The notes below the pieces were generated by a model, which worked only from the letters and a program-made list of their open reading frames with translations, did not search any database and had not been told where the DNA came from. 64,000 nt of DNA from Dipteris shenzhenensis (lineage: Eukaryota > Polypodiophyta > Polypodiopsida > Gleicheniales). Numbering within the stretch: the stretch's first letter is position 1; every line of letters starts with the position of its first letter. The translations under genes and the position numbers were made by a program. Location: NCBI GenBank assembly GCA_047967505.1, contig CM106538.1; one strand, given 5' to 3'. Shown here in pieces: positions 1 to 11,600 of the stretch.

Positions 1-1494
1 TAAAGTGAGAGTCCCAAAGGTGCCATTGGATATATTTTGGGACTTAATTTTATTTCGACTGAATATGGACTAGATAAATATGTAATTATCTTGTAATACT
101 TTTTTCTAACCCTAAAATTTTATCATGTTTCTAAAATGGAACTATAAATTTTGTGCACATTTTTAAAAAACAACTAGATTTACCTTGATTTTTAGAGAAT
201 CTCTAAAACAAAACGTTTGCAACTACCCAGCTAATCCTCAATAGTGTTTTGAAAAGGAAAGGTGCTTATAAATGGTAGTAGACTTTGGGTATTTGAGCAC
301 TTTTGGCACAAAATCTCTGAGCCTTCAAAGTATTATGGCTTCTCCACATGGTAGTGTGACCTTAGCACGAAATAAAGAAGCATCATTATTGGAAATGAAA
401 GGTTTGTGGATCTACCCTCATTCAAATAGAGAGTCTCTTATAGAAAGGGCACTTATGGCTACATTGACTGCTCATAATCAGCTAGGCAATGTATTCCATT
501 AGCAAGGAAGAATCTAGTTTCCCCAAATGTGCAGCACTTTTCCAGTAGCATGGGGTATCCTTGCTCAAACACAATGAATGTCACCTTGAAGTAAGTCTTT
601 CTTATCTTAAAGCATATATTCTTTAGCATATCCTTTTGCATCATTAGTCCTTTTCTCATCCACCATACAAATATTCAAGGGTATTAGTTTCAAGTTCTTC
701 AGTTTGTTTGGACTTCTTTTGAGATGCTGCAGACTTGAGATCCTCAATAGGTTTTCTTTTATCTAGTATCTATTTTCTATCTTAATGGATCCTAGCTCCA
801 ATTAAGAGAATGTATGATAATTCAATACAAGCTTCTTCTTAGAGTGTGCACACTCTACTATCTTGCATTTCTGCCTCCATGGATCATGACCTAATCAAAG
901 CTATTGGAGAGGATGAAGCTTTGGTAGATGAACTCTTGAATAAACGTAGGTCATCATTGTGTAGGACAATGAGGATCTTAATAGTATTGTGTGCTGATGT
1001 CTTCAATTTTTTGAGGAAGTTGTGTGGCCAATGCTTTCTTTACCCAAGATTTATTGTTGGTCCCAATAGTATTTTTGACGATTTAAGAGATGATGTGGTA
1101 GTTCCTATATAGAATATTTCCAAAATGCATTTGATGATGCTAGCTCAATGTTCAAATGGGATTGGCATTCAAGTTTGGCAAGGTATTTTCTTTCCTTCCT
1201 AGTAGACAAGTGGAGATTGACTATGCTATGATCGTGGAAGTTTAACAATATCTCTATCATTGCCCCCATTTCTTTAAAATAGTAGGTGTTCCTTGCTCAC
1301 CTACCTTCCTCTACATTGGAGAAATGTAGGCTTAATGCATTAAATGGGATTCACTTAATTCCTATTAACTAGCTTTACATTGTAAAAGTCTTTTTAGATG
1401 GTTTATAGGGAACCATCTAAATGTTCTTCCCCAATGGGAATATACACCCCACAATAAATGAATCATGAATTTCAAGGAGGAGGATAGTGATACT
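1..1494. other. AT-rich sequence without a recognisable gene
   Basis: I see no conserved protein domain, LTR or RNA gene here. Two short forward open frames exist, at 272-502 (76 codons) and 846-1112 (88 codons). Neither resembles a family I know, and both are within the length expected by chance in sequence of this composition. The stretch may be eroded transposon DNA, but that is inference only. Confidence 0.5.
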
Positions 1495-1762
1495 TGTTGG
1501 AGGATCAAGGTAAGGAAGTAGAGTGCAGAAGATAGCTAATTATATACTACATTGTATCGAACATAAAGATGGATATATACATGAACCCAATCAGGATTAG
1601 GGGGCTCAAGGGGAGAGAGTGGAGTGAAAAACTAGTGAAATTTACAAATGTTTTATTGAATATAATATGAATACATACATGAACCCCTTAGGGTTAGGAT
1701 AAGGGTTAGGGTTTGACCCTATGCCCTATTTTTATGGCACAATTTACACCATCCTTAAGACA
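1495..1762 (-). mobile_element. Degraded LTR of the CCCTAA-containing copia family
   Basis: Read on the reverse strand, this stretch begins TGTCTTAAGGATGGTGTAAA and contains the AACCCTAACCC block followed by a GTTCATGTATGTATTC TATA-like block. The same order is seen in the forward LTRs at 6865 and 14543. It ends in CTCCAACA. The second half (GGTTCATGTATATATCC and what follows) looks like a partial tandem duplication of the R/U5 side, which explains why it is about 90-100 bp longer than the other copies. No primer-binding site follows, so this is a solo or truncated LTR. Both ends were placed by eye. Confidence 0.6.
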
Positions 1763-3208
1763 CCATCTTAAATTGAAGTGGATGAGTAGAGAGTGCATGC
1801 ACAAGATCTGTTTTTGTTCATTGTTTGTGATAGCAACCAAAATTGAAAAAGAAAGGCTAGAAAGCTCCAAGTAGTATGTGCATGTGTGAGCATAGTGACT
1901 ATATAATGATAGATTTCGATATAAAGAAAATCTATCCAATGAGTACAACTAGAGGATCTCCCCCTTAAATTGTAGATCATCCTTCTCCTTTGGGAAAAAA
2001 TAATAAAAGGTAGCGTGAAGGAAAGAGGGAAGTATGCCAAAAAGAAACCCTTCCTAGATCAAAGACTGATTGATGAATCAATGACTACAAGAATGACCAT
2101 GTGCTATAAATGGCTAAGCCATGAGCATGTCAGGGTTGAGCATTTCATAACTCAATGTGGACTATGAAGCTGATTTGTTGAGATTAGTTTATTTTTTAAT
2201 GTTTTGAGCTATTGTGTCCCAATTGTAGGAGTTGTTGAAGTTGCATTAAATTTCCTCAATTATTGTTGCCTTTGTGATGTAGTTTGTCAAACAATTTGTG
2301 TTGTTGAAGGTTTCTTTTGGGTCATTTTGTTTGCATTTGCTTAGCTTTTCTTGTTGTTGCTAGTTCATTGCCTATCATTAAAGTTTGTGTTTCTTGCTTG
2401 AGTTAAGGATCCTTGCTTACTTCATGCTCATTGCTAGCTATGCTCTTTGTTGCAGGAGTGCTACCGTTTGGCTATGAGAATGTGTCATTGCTACTTTGTG
2501 TTAGTTTCTACCTTTGTAAAATTTGTTAAGGTCATCGTTGAGCCTAGACGAGGTCGACTATTTTCCTCTATGCCACTATTTTGTTGCTTGATCTTTTAGT
2601 TGTTATAGGCTGTATGACTATTACTATTTGCATGTCAAGGCCTACTCAGGAGCAGCAAAGTCTCATAAAGATACATGGTTAAAGCTAAAAGTTCCACTCT
2701 TAAACCTATAGAGACGTTCAAAATCCCTGCCCAACCTTCATTGAATGCATCCCAACCATAGGCAGGAATCTTGCCCATTGATGCACCTTGACGGTAGGCC
2801 GTGGTGGCAATTATGCCACCGATTGCCAGCATTGGCCATGCTCCCCCGTGTGTGCCCGTCTTCGTCGATGCCCATTTCAAGAAAAATGCATCCCTGCAGC
2901 AAACAAGAATTGGGCCTATCCAACCAAGTGATACGGTGCCTACTTGCTAGCAGATGAGTCGAATTGCCATCGATGATGCAATTCCAAGCTTGCATCACTT
3001 TCCCGCCAGGCTACATACTCCCCGTGGTTCTGTCAACTCCACTTTGGGAGCCTGTGTGTTGTCCACCATCTTCCTTCAAGGTGATTGCCTGCACCTCTTA
3101 TCATTTTTGCCCTCTAGTCCTTCCTTTGCTCTTCTTTAGTTTCGATCGTGCGTGTTTTAGCGTTCAGCCTTCAGCCTTCACGTTTTCGTATCCATCTTTT
3201 TATGTCTA
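1763..3208. other. No recognised gene; eroded sequence
   Basis: Several open frames of 60-90 codons occur on both strands, including a reverse one at 2635-2880 with a glycine/alanine-rich patch, but none matches a family I recognise. The forward frames that run past 3200 are the antisense of the chromovirus LTR. I see no LTR, tandem repeat or splice-bounded exon that I could defend. Confidence 0.45.
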
Positions 3209-3549
3209 TGTTACACGACCACAAAGGAGTCTCAGCTCTCTTGTTTCCACCCCATGGATTCCCTTAAGTCCCATGAACTTGTTCTCTCTTAAGTCCCTTC
3301 TGGAATCCTCCCTCCTAGCCCAATGCTTTACATATGGTGTTCTCTTGAGTGCCGTGTGTCCATATGGACCTTAGAACCTCTATGCCCATTTAGGCCTTAC
3401 TTATGCACTCCATATTGTTTCCTAGGCCTAGGGTAATCCCTAGTCGCCAACCCTCTACACTCCCATTAATGCAAGCAATGTCAAGCCCTCTAGTTTCCCG
3501 CTTCACCATAACCACACCAGATGGTTCCAGGATTATGGCTGACATAACA
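3209..3549 (-). mobile_element. 3' LTR of an old Ty3/gypsy chromovirus
   Basis: On the reverse strand the 341-bp segment runs from TGTTATGTCAGCCATAATCC to GGTCGTGTAACA, giving TG...CA ends. It parallels the 340-bp LTR of the intact-length element at 22577-28705: both share AGGGCTTGACA, the CCCTAGGCCTAGG block, the ATTGGGCTAGGAGGGAGGAT block and the final segment. A purine tract (CTTAAGGGGAAGGGAA) lies immediately upstream at 3550-3565, as expected of a polypurine tract. Many substitutions mark it as much older than the 22.6-kb copy. Confidence 0.75.
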
Positions 3550-3825
3550 TTCCCTTCCCCTTAAGAATGGTTTAAGTCCTCAAAAACAAAATTGGAAAAC
3601 CTTCTATGGAGACTGCTTACCCTTTCCCATGTTGGACTCTCTTCAGATCTATCTTTCCACTTAACCAAACATTATTGCCATATAGTAGTCATTATGATCA
3701 TCTCCCAATTTTCTTTTTAGCCTACTAACATGAAAAAATGGATGTACTCTAAATCCCTCAGGTAAGGCTAATTTGTAAGCGAGTTCTCCAATCCTCTATA
3801 GCATATAGTTCCTTGTCATATGTGA
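3550..3825 (-). pseudogene. Chromovirus pol C-terminus (integrase tail and chromodomain remnant)
   Basis: The reverse strand reads nearly the same protein as the end of pol in the element at 22577-28705: a GELAYKLALP block, HPxFHVSRLKRK, then the WKDRSEES/TWE chromodomain signature and FEDL before a stop and the purine tract. The frame is broken by a deletion of the stretch between the two blocks. Only the last 80-90 codons survive. The upstream side ends abruptly at about 3825, where a copia LTR begins, so the copia element seems to have inserted into this gypsy copy. The product would have been the integrase tail, which in chromoviruses carries a chromodomain for target choice. Confidence 0.7.
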
Positions 3826-3970
3826 TGGAGAGGAGGTCTTATCAGAGAGCAACAAAGAAAGGGAGAACACCGAAATTGTGGGTGCTAACTCACCCAAATC
3901 AAGGTAAGCTCTTATTGTGTATGTATGGTACAAAGGGGTATAGACTGGACCATTGGCCTTTACCCCAACA
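3826..3970 (-). mobile_element. Short 3' LTR of a reverse copia element
   Basis: Directly after the reverse-strand RNase H region comes a purine-rich AAGTGGGAGGT and then TGTTGGGGTAAAGGCC, a typical PPT-to-LTR junction at 3970/3971. The segment ends CTCCATCACA at about 3826, beyond which the chromovirus sequence resumes. The resulting 145-bp length is short but possible for copia. The other LTR of this element is missing, so the end at 3826 is inferred from the TG...CA rule and the gypsy junction rather than from an LTR pair. Confidence 0.55.
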
Positions 3971-4561
3971 ACCTCCCACTTAAAGGCCAATGCGCCTTTA
4001 AGGGAGAAGATGGGCATCCTAATGTCATCTGACACCCATCAATACTCTGCAATGTGCAAACTGCTCTGAGGAAAGACTCTTTGTAAGAAGATCTACAGGG
4101 TTCTCATCTGTGTGAACCTTGACAATCTGGATGTACTTCTCCTCAATCACCTCTCTGATGAAGTGATACTTCACATCAATATGCTTTGTCTTTGCATGGA
4201 AGATAGGATTCCATGCCAACTGGATGGCACTCTGACTGTCACAGTGCAAAACTACAACCTCTCCTGCAATGCTCAAGTATCCCACTAGACGAGTAAGCCA
4301 TATAGCTTCCTTGCATGCCTCAGTGGCTGCAACATACTCTACCTCTGTGGTAGACAAAGCCGTACATGGCTACAAATGAAAGACCCATGAAACTGCACCT
4401 CTAGTGAATGAGAAAACATATCCTATAGTAGACCTCCTGGTGTCTACATTCCCTGCAAAATTAGTATCTGCATATCCAACAATAGATGTGTCCTTCCAAA
4501 GAAAATGCACATGTTCTTTGTACCATTCAAGTATCTCATGATACCTTTCACTACCTCCCAA
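3971..4561 (-). pseudogene. Copia RNase H domain (broken)
   Basis: Reverse frames give YADTNFAGNVDTRRST, GYVFSFTRGAVSW, then STTEVEYVAATEACKEAIWL, HCDSQSAIQL and AKTKHIDVKYHFIRE. These are the ordered hallmarks of Ty1/copia RNase H, the domain that degrades the RNA strand of the RNA/DNA hybrid. The frame changes between 4444 and 4561 relative to the reverse transcriptase upstream, and a stop separates the two halves near 4370. The 3' end runs straight into the purine tract and LTR at 3970. Confidence 0.85.
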
Positions 4562-5505
4562 TGCTTCTTGCCAGGATTTGCCATATACCTACTAACAGCT
4601 CCCACTGCAAAAGCAATATCTGGATGTGTAACAACCATGGCATACATCAAGCTTCCTACTGCGGATGCATAAGGTATCTTTGCCATTTCAGCTTGCTCCT
4701 CATCTAACATAGGGTTGTCCGCTTGGCTGAGTTTCACATATGGAGGCAACGGAGTACTTATGGACTTCCCTCTCTCCATATTGAAATGCTCAAGTACCTT
4801 GCTAATGTACTCTTTCTGTGACAAATGAAGGAGTTTCTTATTCCTATCCCAAAACATCCTCATGCCAAGTATGTGACTGGCATCACCCAAATCCTTCATG
4901 TCAAAGGTCTCATGCAACCTTTTCTTCAAGGCATCCACATCCAAAGTAGATTTCCTAGCAATAAGCATGTCATCAACATATAAAATCAAAATAAGAAGGC
5001 TGCCATCTGATGCCTTCTTTGTGTAGAGGCAATGATCTATCTCACTCCGTGTGTACCCTTGGGATCGCATAAATGCATCAAACTTATCGTACCACTCCCT
5101 AGGAGCCTACTTTAGCCCATAAAGACTTTTATGAAGCTTGCATACCATCCGTTCTTTGCCCTGCACAACAAACCCCTCTGGTTGTTGTATATAGATGTTC
5201 TCATGAAGATCTCCATGTAGAAAAGCTGTTTTTACATCCATTTGTACAAGCTCCATGTCCTCTCTAGCAACTAATGCAAGCACTATATGAAGGGTAGTCA
5301 TCTTCACCATTGGGGAAAAGATCTCATCAAAGTCAATACCCTTCTCCTGCTTAAAACCCTTGGCTACCAACCTTGCCTTATACTTAGGCAATGCATCTGC
5401 TAGAGACATCTTCAACTTGTAAACCCATTTGCATGGCAATGCATGCTTTCCTTTGGGCAAATAAACCAAATCCCACGTAGCATTCTTCATCAAAGAATCC
5501 ATCTC
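4444..5505 (-). pseudogene. Copia reverse transcriptase (broken)
   Basis: In one reverse frame the sequence shows the copia RT blocks in order: NATWDLV near the N-terminus, CKWVYKLK, YKARLVAKGF, QMDVKTAFLHGDL, the KSLYGLK motif, the catalytic YVDDML box, and GSLMYAMVVTHPDIAFAV. In-frame stops occur at about 5503-5505 and 5104-5106, and the frame is lost near 4500, so no full enzyme could be made. The enzyme would copy element RNA into cDNA inside the particle. The lineage looks Tork/Tnt1-like from the flanking integrase; that is a judgement from motif wording, not a tree. Confidence 0.88.
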
Positions 5506-6560
5506 TGACTACATAGCCTTCTCCCACTTATGCTTGTCATTCCTAGACATAGCATCCTCAAAGCATGAAGGCTCACCACAATCTGTCAACATGACATAAT
5601 CTAGAGATGGAGCATATCTCTGTGGAGGTCGTGAGACTCTAGTGGAACGTCTCAACACTTGCTCCCCATGAGCATCTTGCTATCCCAAGTGATTTTCCTG
5701 CATAACTTGAGGTTGTCCACCTAGATGTGGCTCTCCCACCTCACGATCTCTCGGCTGTCCATGCCCTGCATCATGTGGAATAGGTTGTGCATGCCTCTCA
5801 TATGGTGGTTGTCCATCCTCTTAAAACACCACTCTACGTATCTCAACAGTCTTTTCTGGCTTCTTGTGCATCTTGTCCTCATTAAAGATAATATCATGGC
5901 TGTGTACTATCTTCCTGGCCTTTGGATCCCATAATTGATATCCCATCTCGCCTGAATCACCATATCCAAGAAAAATGCACTTCCTTGACTTTGGATCAAG
6001 CTTGCTGCGTTTTTCCTTAGGGATATAAGCTTCACAACCAAACACACAAATATGCTGATAAGATGGTGGCTTGCCTGACCAAACCTCTTCTGGCACTTTC
6101 CCATCTAGTGCCTTGCTAGGTGATCTATTGATAAGATGTACTACTGTCTTGATAGACTCAGCCCAAAAGCCATGAGGTAGACCAGCATTAGAAAGCATGC
6201 TTATATTCCTTTCTTGAATAGTTCTATTCATCTCCTCAGCAACCCCATTCTGAGAGGGATTCTCAGGAGTAGTCAACTCCTGCTTGATGCCACGTAGCTT
6301 ATAAAAATTCTTAAATGCATGAGAGGTATACTCTCCTCCATTATCAGTGTGCAAGCATTTGAGCTTCTTGCCCGACTAATTTTCAGCAAATGCTAAGAAC
6401 TTTTGAAATGCATCAAAGACATCACTCTTCTTCCGAAGAGGATAGAACCACACTTTCTATGTAGCATCATCAATGAAAGTAGCAAAGTAAGAAGCACCAC
6501 CCAATGAGACAATAGGCATAAGTCCACACACATCACTATGAACCAACTCCAATGGTTGGT
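5506..6560 (-). pseudogene. Copia integrase, N-terminally truncated and broken
   Basis: Reverse translation gives [27 protein letters not shown], the NPSQNGVAE block carrying the catalytic Glu, FWAESIKT, EEVWSGK and FGCEAY. These are the DDE core and C-terminal part of a copia integrase. Stops interrupt the frame near 6375 and 6457 and again at 5818-5820. The zinc-binding N-terminus, protease and gag are absent: homology stops near 6560 at LELVHSD, so the element is 5'-truncated. The linker to reverse transcriptase (RRSTRVSRPPQRYAP) is still readable. Confidence 0.85.
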
Positions 6561-6864
6561 AAGTGATTCAGCAAGTAAAGTGATTAGAAGAAAAGAAAAA
6601 TAATGCCACACTTTAATTTTTAGGCCAAATTTGGAGTCTTGTTGTAATTGTTTACATGTGAACAGAAATTGGAAGTGCTGTTAAAAAGAACAAGAGTGCT
6701 CTCCCTTTTTAGGGCTCTCTTGTAACCATCCATGTTGCTAGCCCCTCTCTTTTTAATGGAGTTGCTTTGCTCTTGGCTACCTCTCCACCTCCTAACCCGA
6801 GGACTTCTCCTACTAGGTCTATAGCTAAGAGAGCATTGTTTGAGTCTCCTATGTATGATTAGAA
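6561..6864. other. Unassigned sequence between two copia remnants
   Basis: About 300 bp lie between the truncated integrase and the LTR at 6865. It is AT-rich on the left and CT-rich on the right. I recognise neither coding blocks nor LTR ends in it. Confidence 0.4.
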
Positions 6865-7042
6865 TGTTGAGGATGGTGTAAATTGCACCATACCTCTAGG
6901 GCATAGGGGCAAACCCTAACTCTTATCCTAAGGAGTTCACATGTATACATACCTTCATGTTCATGTTCAATACAACTAAGTGTACAAGTAGCTATATTGT
7001 GTGAACTCCTCTCTCTCTCTCCCTCTCTCACTTTCGCTATCA
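6865..7042 (+). mobile_element. 5' LTR, copy A of the long-leader copia family
   Basis: The segment begins TGTTGAGGATGGTGTAAATT and ends CTTTCGCTATCA. It holds an AACCCTAACTC block, then ATGTATACATA in the TATA position, then a CT-rich R/U5 part. The same layout occurs at 14543-14708 and, more distantly, at 51906-52162. It is immediately followed by TGGTGGCAGAGCACC, a decayed initiator-Met-tRNA primer-binding site. There is no matching 3' LTR, so only the 5' end of the element remains. Confidence 0.75.
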
Positions 7043-7057
7043 TGGTGGCAGAGCACC
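7043..7057 (+). other. Decayed primer-binding site, copy A
   Basis: TGGTGGCAGAGCACC adjoins the LTR end and differs by two substitutions from the TGGTATCAGAGC start typical of plant copia elements primed by initiator methionine tRNA. Confidence 0.6.
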
Positions 7058-9540
7058 ATGTGCTCCTAAGCCGTTGCATCCCATCAAAGGCACTAAGCCC
7101 TCCATGTGTGAGGAATTCTTCAATCCTTGTGTGAGAAATTTCCATTTGAGAGAGAGCGTTAGGCCCTTGTTCCATTGAGGCGACAAGCCCTCCATTTGAG
7201 GCATCTTCTTCTCTTTAGGAGTTCATCTTGTAGATCTCTTTTCACCCTTTGTTTTACGTCAAAAAGCTCCCAAATCTAATAACTGGAGCTCAAGATATGC
7301 TGTTGAGAAGTTTTTATGAGAGATTTCCATAGTTATGTAAGGTCTTTATAAGGTCATGTGAGAGAGAGAAGCCTGCTTAAAACCCGGGCTCCTCAAAGGC
7401 TTGACTTCTTCCTTAGGAAGCCGGTCACTCAGGTGTTATAAGCAACTGCTTCAACAAGCAGTTTTCAAGCAACCTTCATAGGCCTTCCTGGACTTCAAAC
7501 ACAATTCATGATACATGAAGCTTAGTCGGATTCAAGAACGACAGCCCCAATGAATTGAAGCTCCAAGCTCATGCACAGTTAGCCTCTCGACGCAGCTCCT
7601 ACAATGCTAGTCCTAGCATCCACAAAAGCTTCTGAAGTTCCTCAACAACGCCTCTGTTTTGCTGCCTGGGCCGACCTTTTGAGTGCGCATGCTTGCTAGA
7701 TTCAAGCACCAAGGGCAGGATGGCCTATGCACCTTCAAAGGGCTTACAAGGATTCTGGAGCTGAGATGACTGAAACAAAATCTCCTATGAAGGGGCACCT
7801 GCAAACTCAGTCCTGGCACTCCCTAACCCAACGACATGCAGTGATCAAGGATGACTAATGCCATACGGGACTACAGTGGCCACACAAAAAATGGCACATG
7901 ACTAGAACCGACGGACTCCCTACAATGCTAGCTCCATCACTCACGACCTACACACTCCAGCAACTCCTTTGACGACCGCAATCGGGCTCCAATGAGCCCC
8001 TAACTCCATTGTTGCAGCTACCTCAATGGCTCACGACAGTCAGCTCATCAACTCGACTGCAAGCTATGACAAGCTTCAATGTCTCCTCGATATCCTCCTA
8101 CAGCCACGAGTGGCCAAACGTCCACGAAGTGCCACAACCAAAGTACCTCGACTAGCTTCCATAACTCGTTTCACAACGAAGGCTCCTACAACGGTGCCTC
8201 AACAAGACCTGTGATCTACACCATGTGATGCAATTTCTCCACATTTTTGGCCTCCACAACAACATCAGCAAAAGCATCTCCACTTACAGCCATCTACATG
8301 ACAAGATGACACCAATCAACACTGGCCACTCCACCACCAACCTCGGCTCCAAGCATGCTGTAAGCGCCAAACACGCCATCCATGCTCCATTCGATCTGAC
8401 GAGCCTCACGATGCTCCACAGCAGACGACAGAAAGATGAGAACAACAAGAGATTCGGCCACCACCAACAAGAGATTCGGCCACCAACAGCTCCAGTGAAC
8501 ACATAATGCCTAAGCGCAAACACGATGCCGTTCCACGACATATAAGATGATTGCCGATGGAATCTATTTAGATTCTGCTAGAATCTCAAAAAGATTCAGG
8601 CCGCACAAATGAGCTTCGTATTGCCTAGCAAGCCACCATATATTTTGACGCGTGGCAAGCACCGTTTATGTGCCACATCGTCCACCTAATCTGCCACGTG
8701 GAAACTTTCCCTACCATGTCATCTTGTTGACACAAACAAGTGTGCCACATCAGCGGGACACATTTAGTTACCACATCAGCACTGCCATGTAGGCAATGCC
8801 ACATCATTAGCCAGGTCATTAGCTACCCATTCAACATCCATGTCATCAGTGCCACATGGTAGTCCCTTGCTAGGCACAATTTCCTACACAGGCACAATGT
8901 TTTATTCAGCATGTGACCCTCAGTCTACCACATCATCATGTGCCACCATCACCCTCTCGTGATCAAAGTTTGGCCTATCCTTCCAGGGGCCATATCTTTT
9001 GATCCAGCAGGAATTTCGCAGTGCTCCAAAAAGAAAAATTGCTCACCAGCTCACGCTCTATGCATTTGTTACCTCAAATTTCACATTTGAGTTTTCCACA
9101 GGCTAGTATCATTAAAATCTCATCATTGGAACCACCTCCTGATCTACTGTAGCGTACCCATCACATAAAATGAATTAAGATAAAATTCATTTGTTGTATT
9201 TTGCGATTTGACGTGAAGTCTAGCTATAGACTAACACATCCATAGAGGAGATCCAACTCTACCAAGCCAAGCCATTGCCACATTATCCAATTAGTTCCCA
9301 CCAACGTTAATCCATGCGGTTCTATCATCGGTATACACATTCACACATCTGACCCCAGTTCAGTACTCTTGGCATTCGGCAGTTCATCACTCAGTGTGAC
9401 ACTTGGCAATGATCTTTCTTCTAAAATTCAGGATTGTTGCATTCTTCTTGCACATGTACAATCATTTTCATTGACTATTTTTGGCATTGCTTCCTGCACA
9501 CATACATAAACCTTGTACAACCTCTTGGCATTATGTTACA
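7058..9540 (+). mobile_element. Long untranslated leader of copia copy A
   Basis: This 2.5-kb stretch follows the PBS and has no gag frame. It parallels the leaders at 14722-16975 and 52175-54785. First come GAGAG-rich repeats near the PBS, then a block of short C-rich coding-like but stop-ridden sequence, then (8641-8960) a field of GCCACATCATC/CCACGTGG-type repeats. Next is a conserved block with CATATCTTTTGATCCAGCAG, GTGCTCCAAAAAG and GCTCTATGCATTTGTTAC, and finally the CCTTGTAcAaCCTcTTGGC block near 9510. A 22-bp unit (AACAAGAGATTCGGCCACCA) is tandemly doubled at 8440-8485. The gag that should follow is not recognisable after 9540. Confidence 0.65.
8641..8960 (+). repeat. Decayed ACGT-core repeat field of copy A
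   Basis: Motifs such as CACGTGGCA, GTGCCACATCGTC, CTGCCACGTGG, CCATGTCATC, GCCACATCATT and CACATCATCATG recur every 15-30 bp. They correspond to the GCCACGTCATC array of the young copy at 53637-53890, with most CG dinucleotides turned to CA or TG, the products expected from deamination of methylated CpG. Confidence 0.6.
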
Positions 9541-10599
9541 GGCTTGATCCTTAACACACACTTGTTCTCATATGACTTGGTTCCAACGAAATCCACAAAA
9601 AGGTCTTGTACATGCACCAAAGCTAATCCCAAACAAAGGAAAAGGTATTAAGTTGTGCAACCACCGCACTGGTTCTATTTTAATGCAGGTTGCAGTCAAT
9701 CCTAAACCAAGGAAAATGTATTTCTTTGCAACCACCATGGTGGCTCTTGGAACTGTTTTTCAAAGACACTTAATAAAAACTAACAACTCAACAATTCCTA
9801 AGAGCCTCATGGGGCAATAATTGAACAAAAGAGATCACATTTATAAAAACTTAGCAATTGCTGAGAGCCTTAAAGCCCTAAAGATTACATCTGACCGGGA
9901 TAAGCATTCAACCACATTGCTGAGTGGTTATGAGCCTCATTGAGAAAAAGTTGCAAAGAGGATATTTGTACAACTCAGTATTGTTGATTGTTGCTGATAG
10001 ACCACTATACATTCTTGTATCCAAAGGCTAGCCCAACGTATTGTGTTTGAATTCTTGGGGAGCCGATGGAGAGGTCAAAGATCATGCACAAATGCAAGAC
10101 TCAGAATTCGCCCCCCCAACAAGATGAGAAAAATTTTCTCTAACAGTTGCTAGCCCTTCGTCAATGGCTCTAGGGAATCGAGAGAGCACATCCATAAAGA
10201 GGCCAGCTATGTGCATACCATCTAAGGTGGCGAGATGGAGATGTGGGGGGAATCGATGGAGATTATGAAGACATTGCACAAGAGTAGGCATTTCAAGTCC
10301 TGGTGAGCATAACACAATGACTTTATACGCGAAAGCAGACAAGATTGGGATCGCATTGTATCGAGGGGGGTTTACTAATGTTGGCTATGCTTCTTGTAGT
10401 TCCTAGCATGGTATAAAGAGTGGGTGAGCAGTGGGGTAGATGAGCAGGGAAGTAGATGAGCGGATGAAAGCAAATGGATGGAGCATGGAGTAAGGTAGCC
10501 GATTAATGGTGGATGAGAGCTGGAGGAGGGAGCGTGTAGCAAAGTATAGAGCAAGGGTGGATGAGAGAAAAGTAGCCAAATCATGTTCAGGGCCATGGT
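9541..10599. other. No recognised gene
   Basis: Short open frames exist (forward 9572-9820; reverse 10082-10342 and 10375-10602), but none has a recognisable domain. The last of these lies in a purine-rich stretch (GGATGAGAGCTGGAGGAGGG region), so its length reflects composition. No LTR end or tandem repeat is evident. Confidence 0.4.
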
Positions 10600-11600
10600 C
10601 AAATAGTAATAGTGGCACTCTAATATTAATAATCAGCATTCAAGCCACAGCAGTGATTGGATGCCTCATCTTAATAAGCCACCTCACACCCGGGGAGGTC
10701 ACTAAGAAATATGTAAGATAGCACGTGCAATCAACGGAAGGGGTTTGATATTTTTATGGAGTTATAAAAAATATACATACATAAGGGGGTTTATAATTCC
10801 AAAAGTGAAAATTTTCATACATAAGGGATACTTTAATCATCTCAAAATTTTTAGAAGGGGTGTATATAGGTATAAAATTCATAGGTAGGGGTTTTTTTAA
10901 ATACCTCTTGACTGCATGTGCTATATGGGGTTTTTACATAGTGCCCCCCTCCCCATCGAGAATCAAAATCTAAGCTAGCACAGTGATTGGAGGCCCGATG
11001 GTAATCATGAGCCATCTTAAATTACTCAAAATCTAAGCTAGTATGGTGATTGAAGGCCATAATCAAAATTCGAGCTACATTGCCTAAAAAATAATCGTCG
11101 ACATGCAAACCCATCCAATTATAGAATCATAAGCTCCTATTTAATCTCATGCCACCACAATGTGATTGGTAATTTTTATTGCACTAAAAATAGTTTTGCC
11201 CAAAAAATAATCGTATGCAAGTTTGGCATGCAATCACATGTCGGACGTGGTGGCTGGTAATTAACATTGGGACATACAAATAATCATGAACGAGCCACCA
11301 TGCTAGTGACTAATGGTTCTAAAAATTGCATGCATGCTGGTGCACAGTATGGATGGTCCAAATAATCATGAAGGAGCTGCCATGCCAATGACTAGTAATT
11401 ATATGGTAATTAAATTGCATGCAAGCCTAATAAAAATTCAAGCCAGCAAGTACTCACCTATCACCCATTCAAATATTCATTAAGAAGCCATCGTGGTGAT
11501 TGCTAAACTATACTCTAACTAATTTGGCCAAAAAAGACATGGTTTAGCCACCTCAAACAACCACTGTCACATGAGACAGACCATAGCAGTGGCCTTCACT
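10600..11600. repeat. Field of degenerate approximately 50-80-bp repeats
   Basis: Phrases such as AAGCCACAGCAGTGATTGG, AGCTAGCACAGTGATTGGAG, AGCTAGTATGGTGATTGAAG, GCCACCATGCTAGTGAC, GCTGCCATGCCAATGAC and GCCATCGTGGTGATTGC recur, usually with AATCATGA or AATCAAAAT between them. AATAATCATGAA plus GAGC recurs about 84 bp apart near 11278 and 11362. The CACTA-ended MITE at 10700-10943 is inserted within the field, with repeat units on both sides. Units are too diverged to give an exact period by eye. Confidence 0.5.
10700..10943 (+). mobile_element. CACTA-ended MITE, copy 1
   Basis: The 244-bp element starts CACTAAGAAATATGTAAG and ends TTTTTACATAGTG, so its termini are CACTA...TAGTG. Subterminal inverted repeats carry TAGCACGTGCAATCAA on the left and the complement of TAGCACATGCAGTCAA on the right. 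A second copy lies in opposite orientation at 36482-36745 and can be followed along the whole length. It has no coding capacity. CACTA termini are characteristic of the En/Spm superfamily, which makes 3-bp target duplications; the flanks GGT and CCC here do not match, so that test fails for this copy. Confidence 0.7.

Noticed and set aside
2964-3374. Forward 136-codon frame
   Set aside because: Its larger part is antisense to the chromovirus LTR at 3209-3549.
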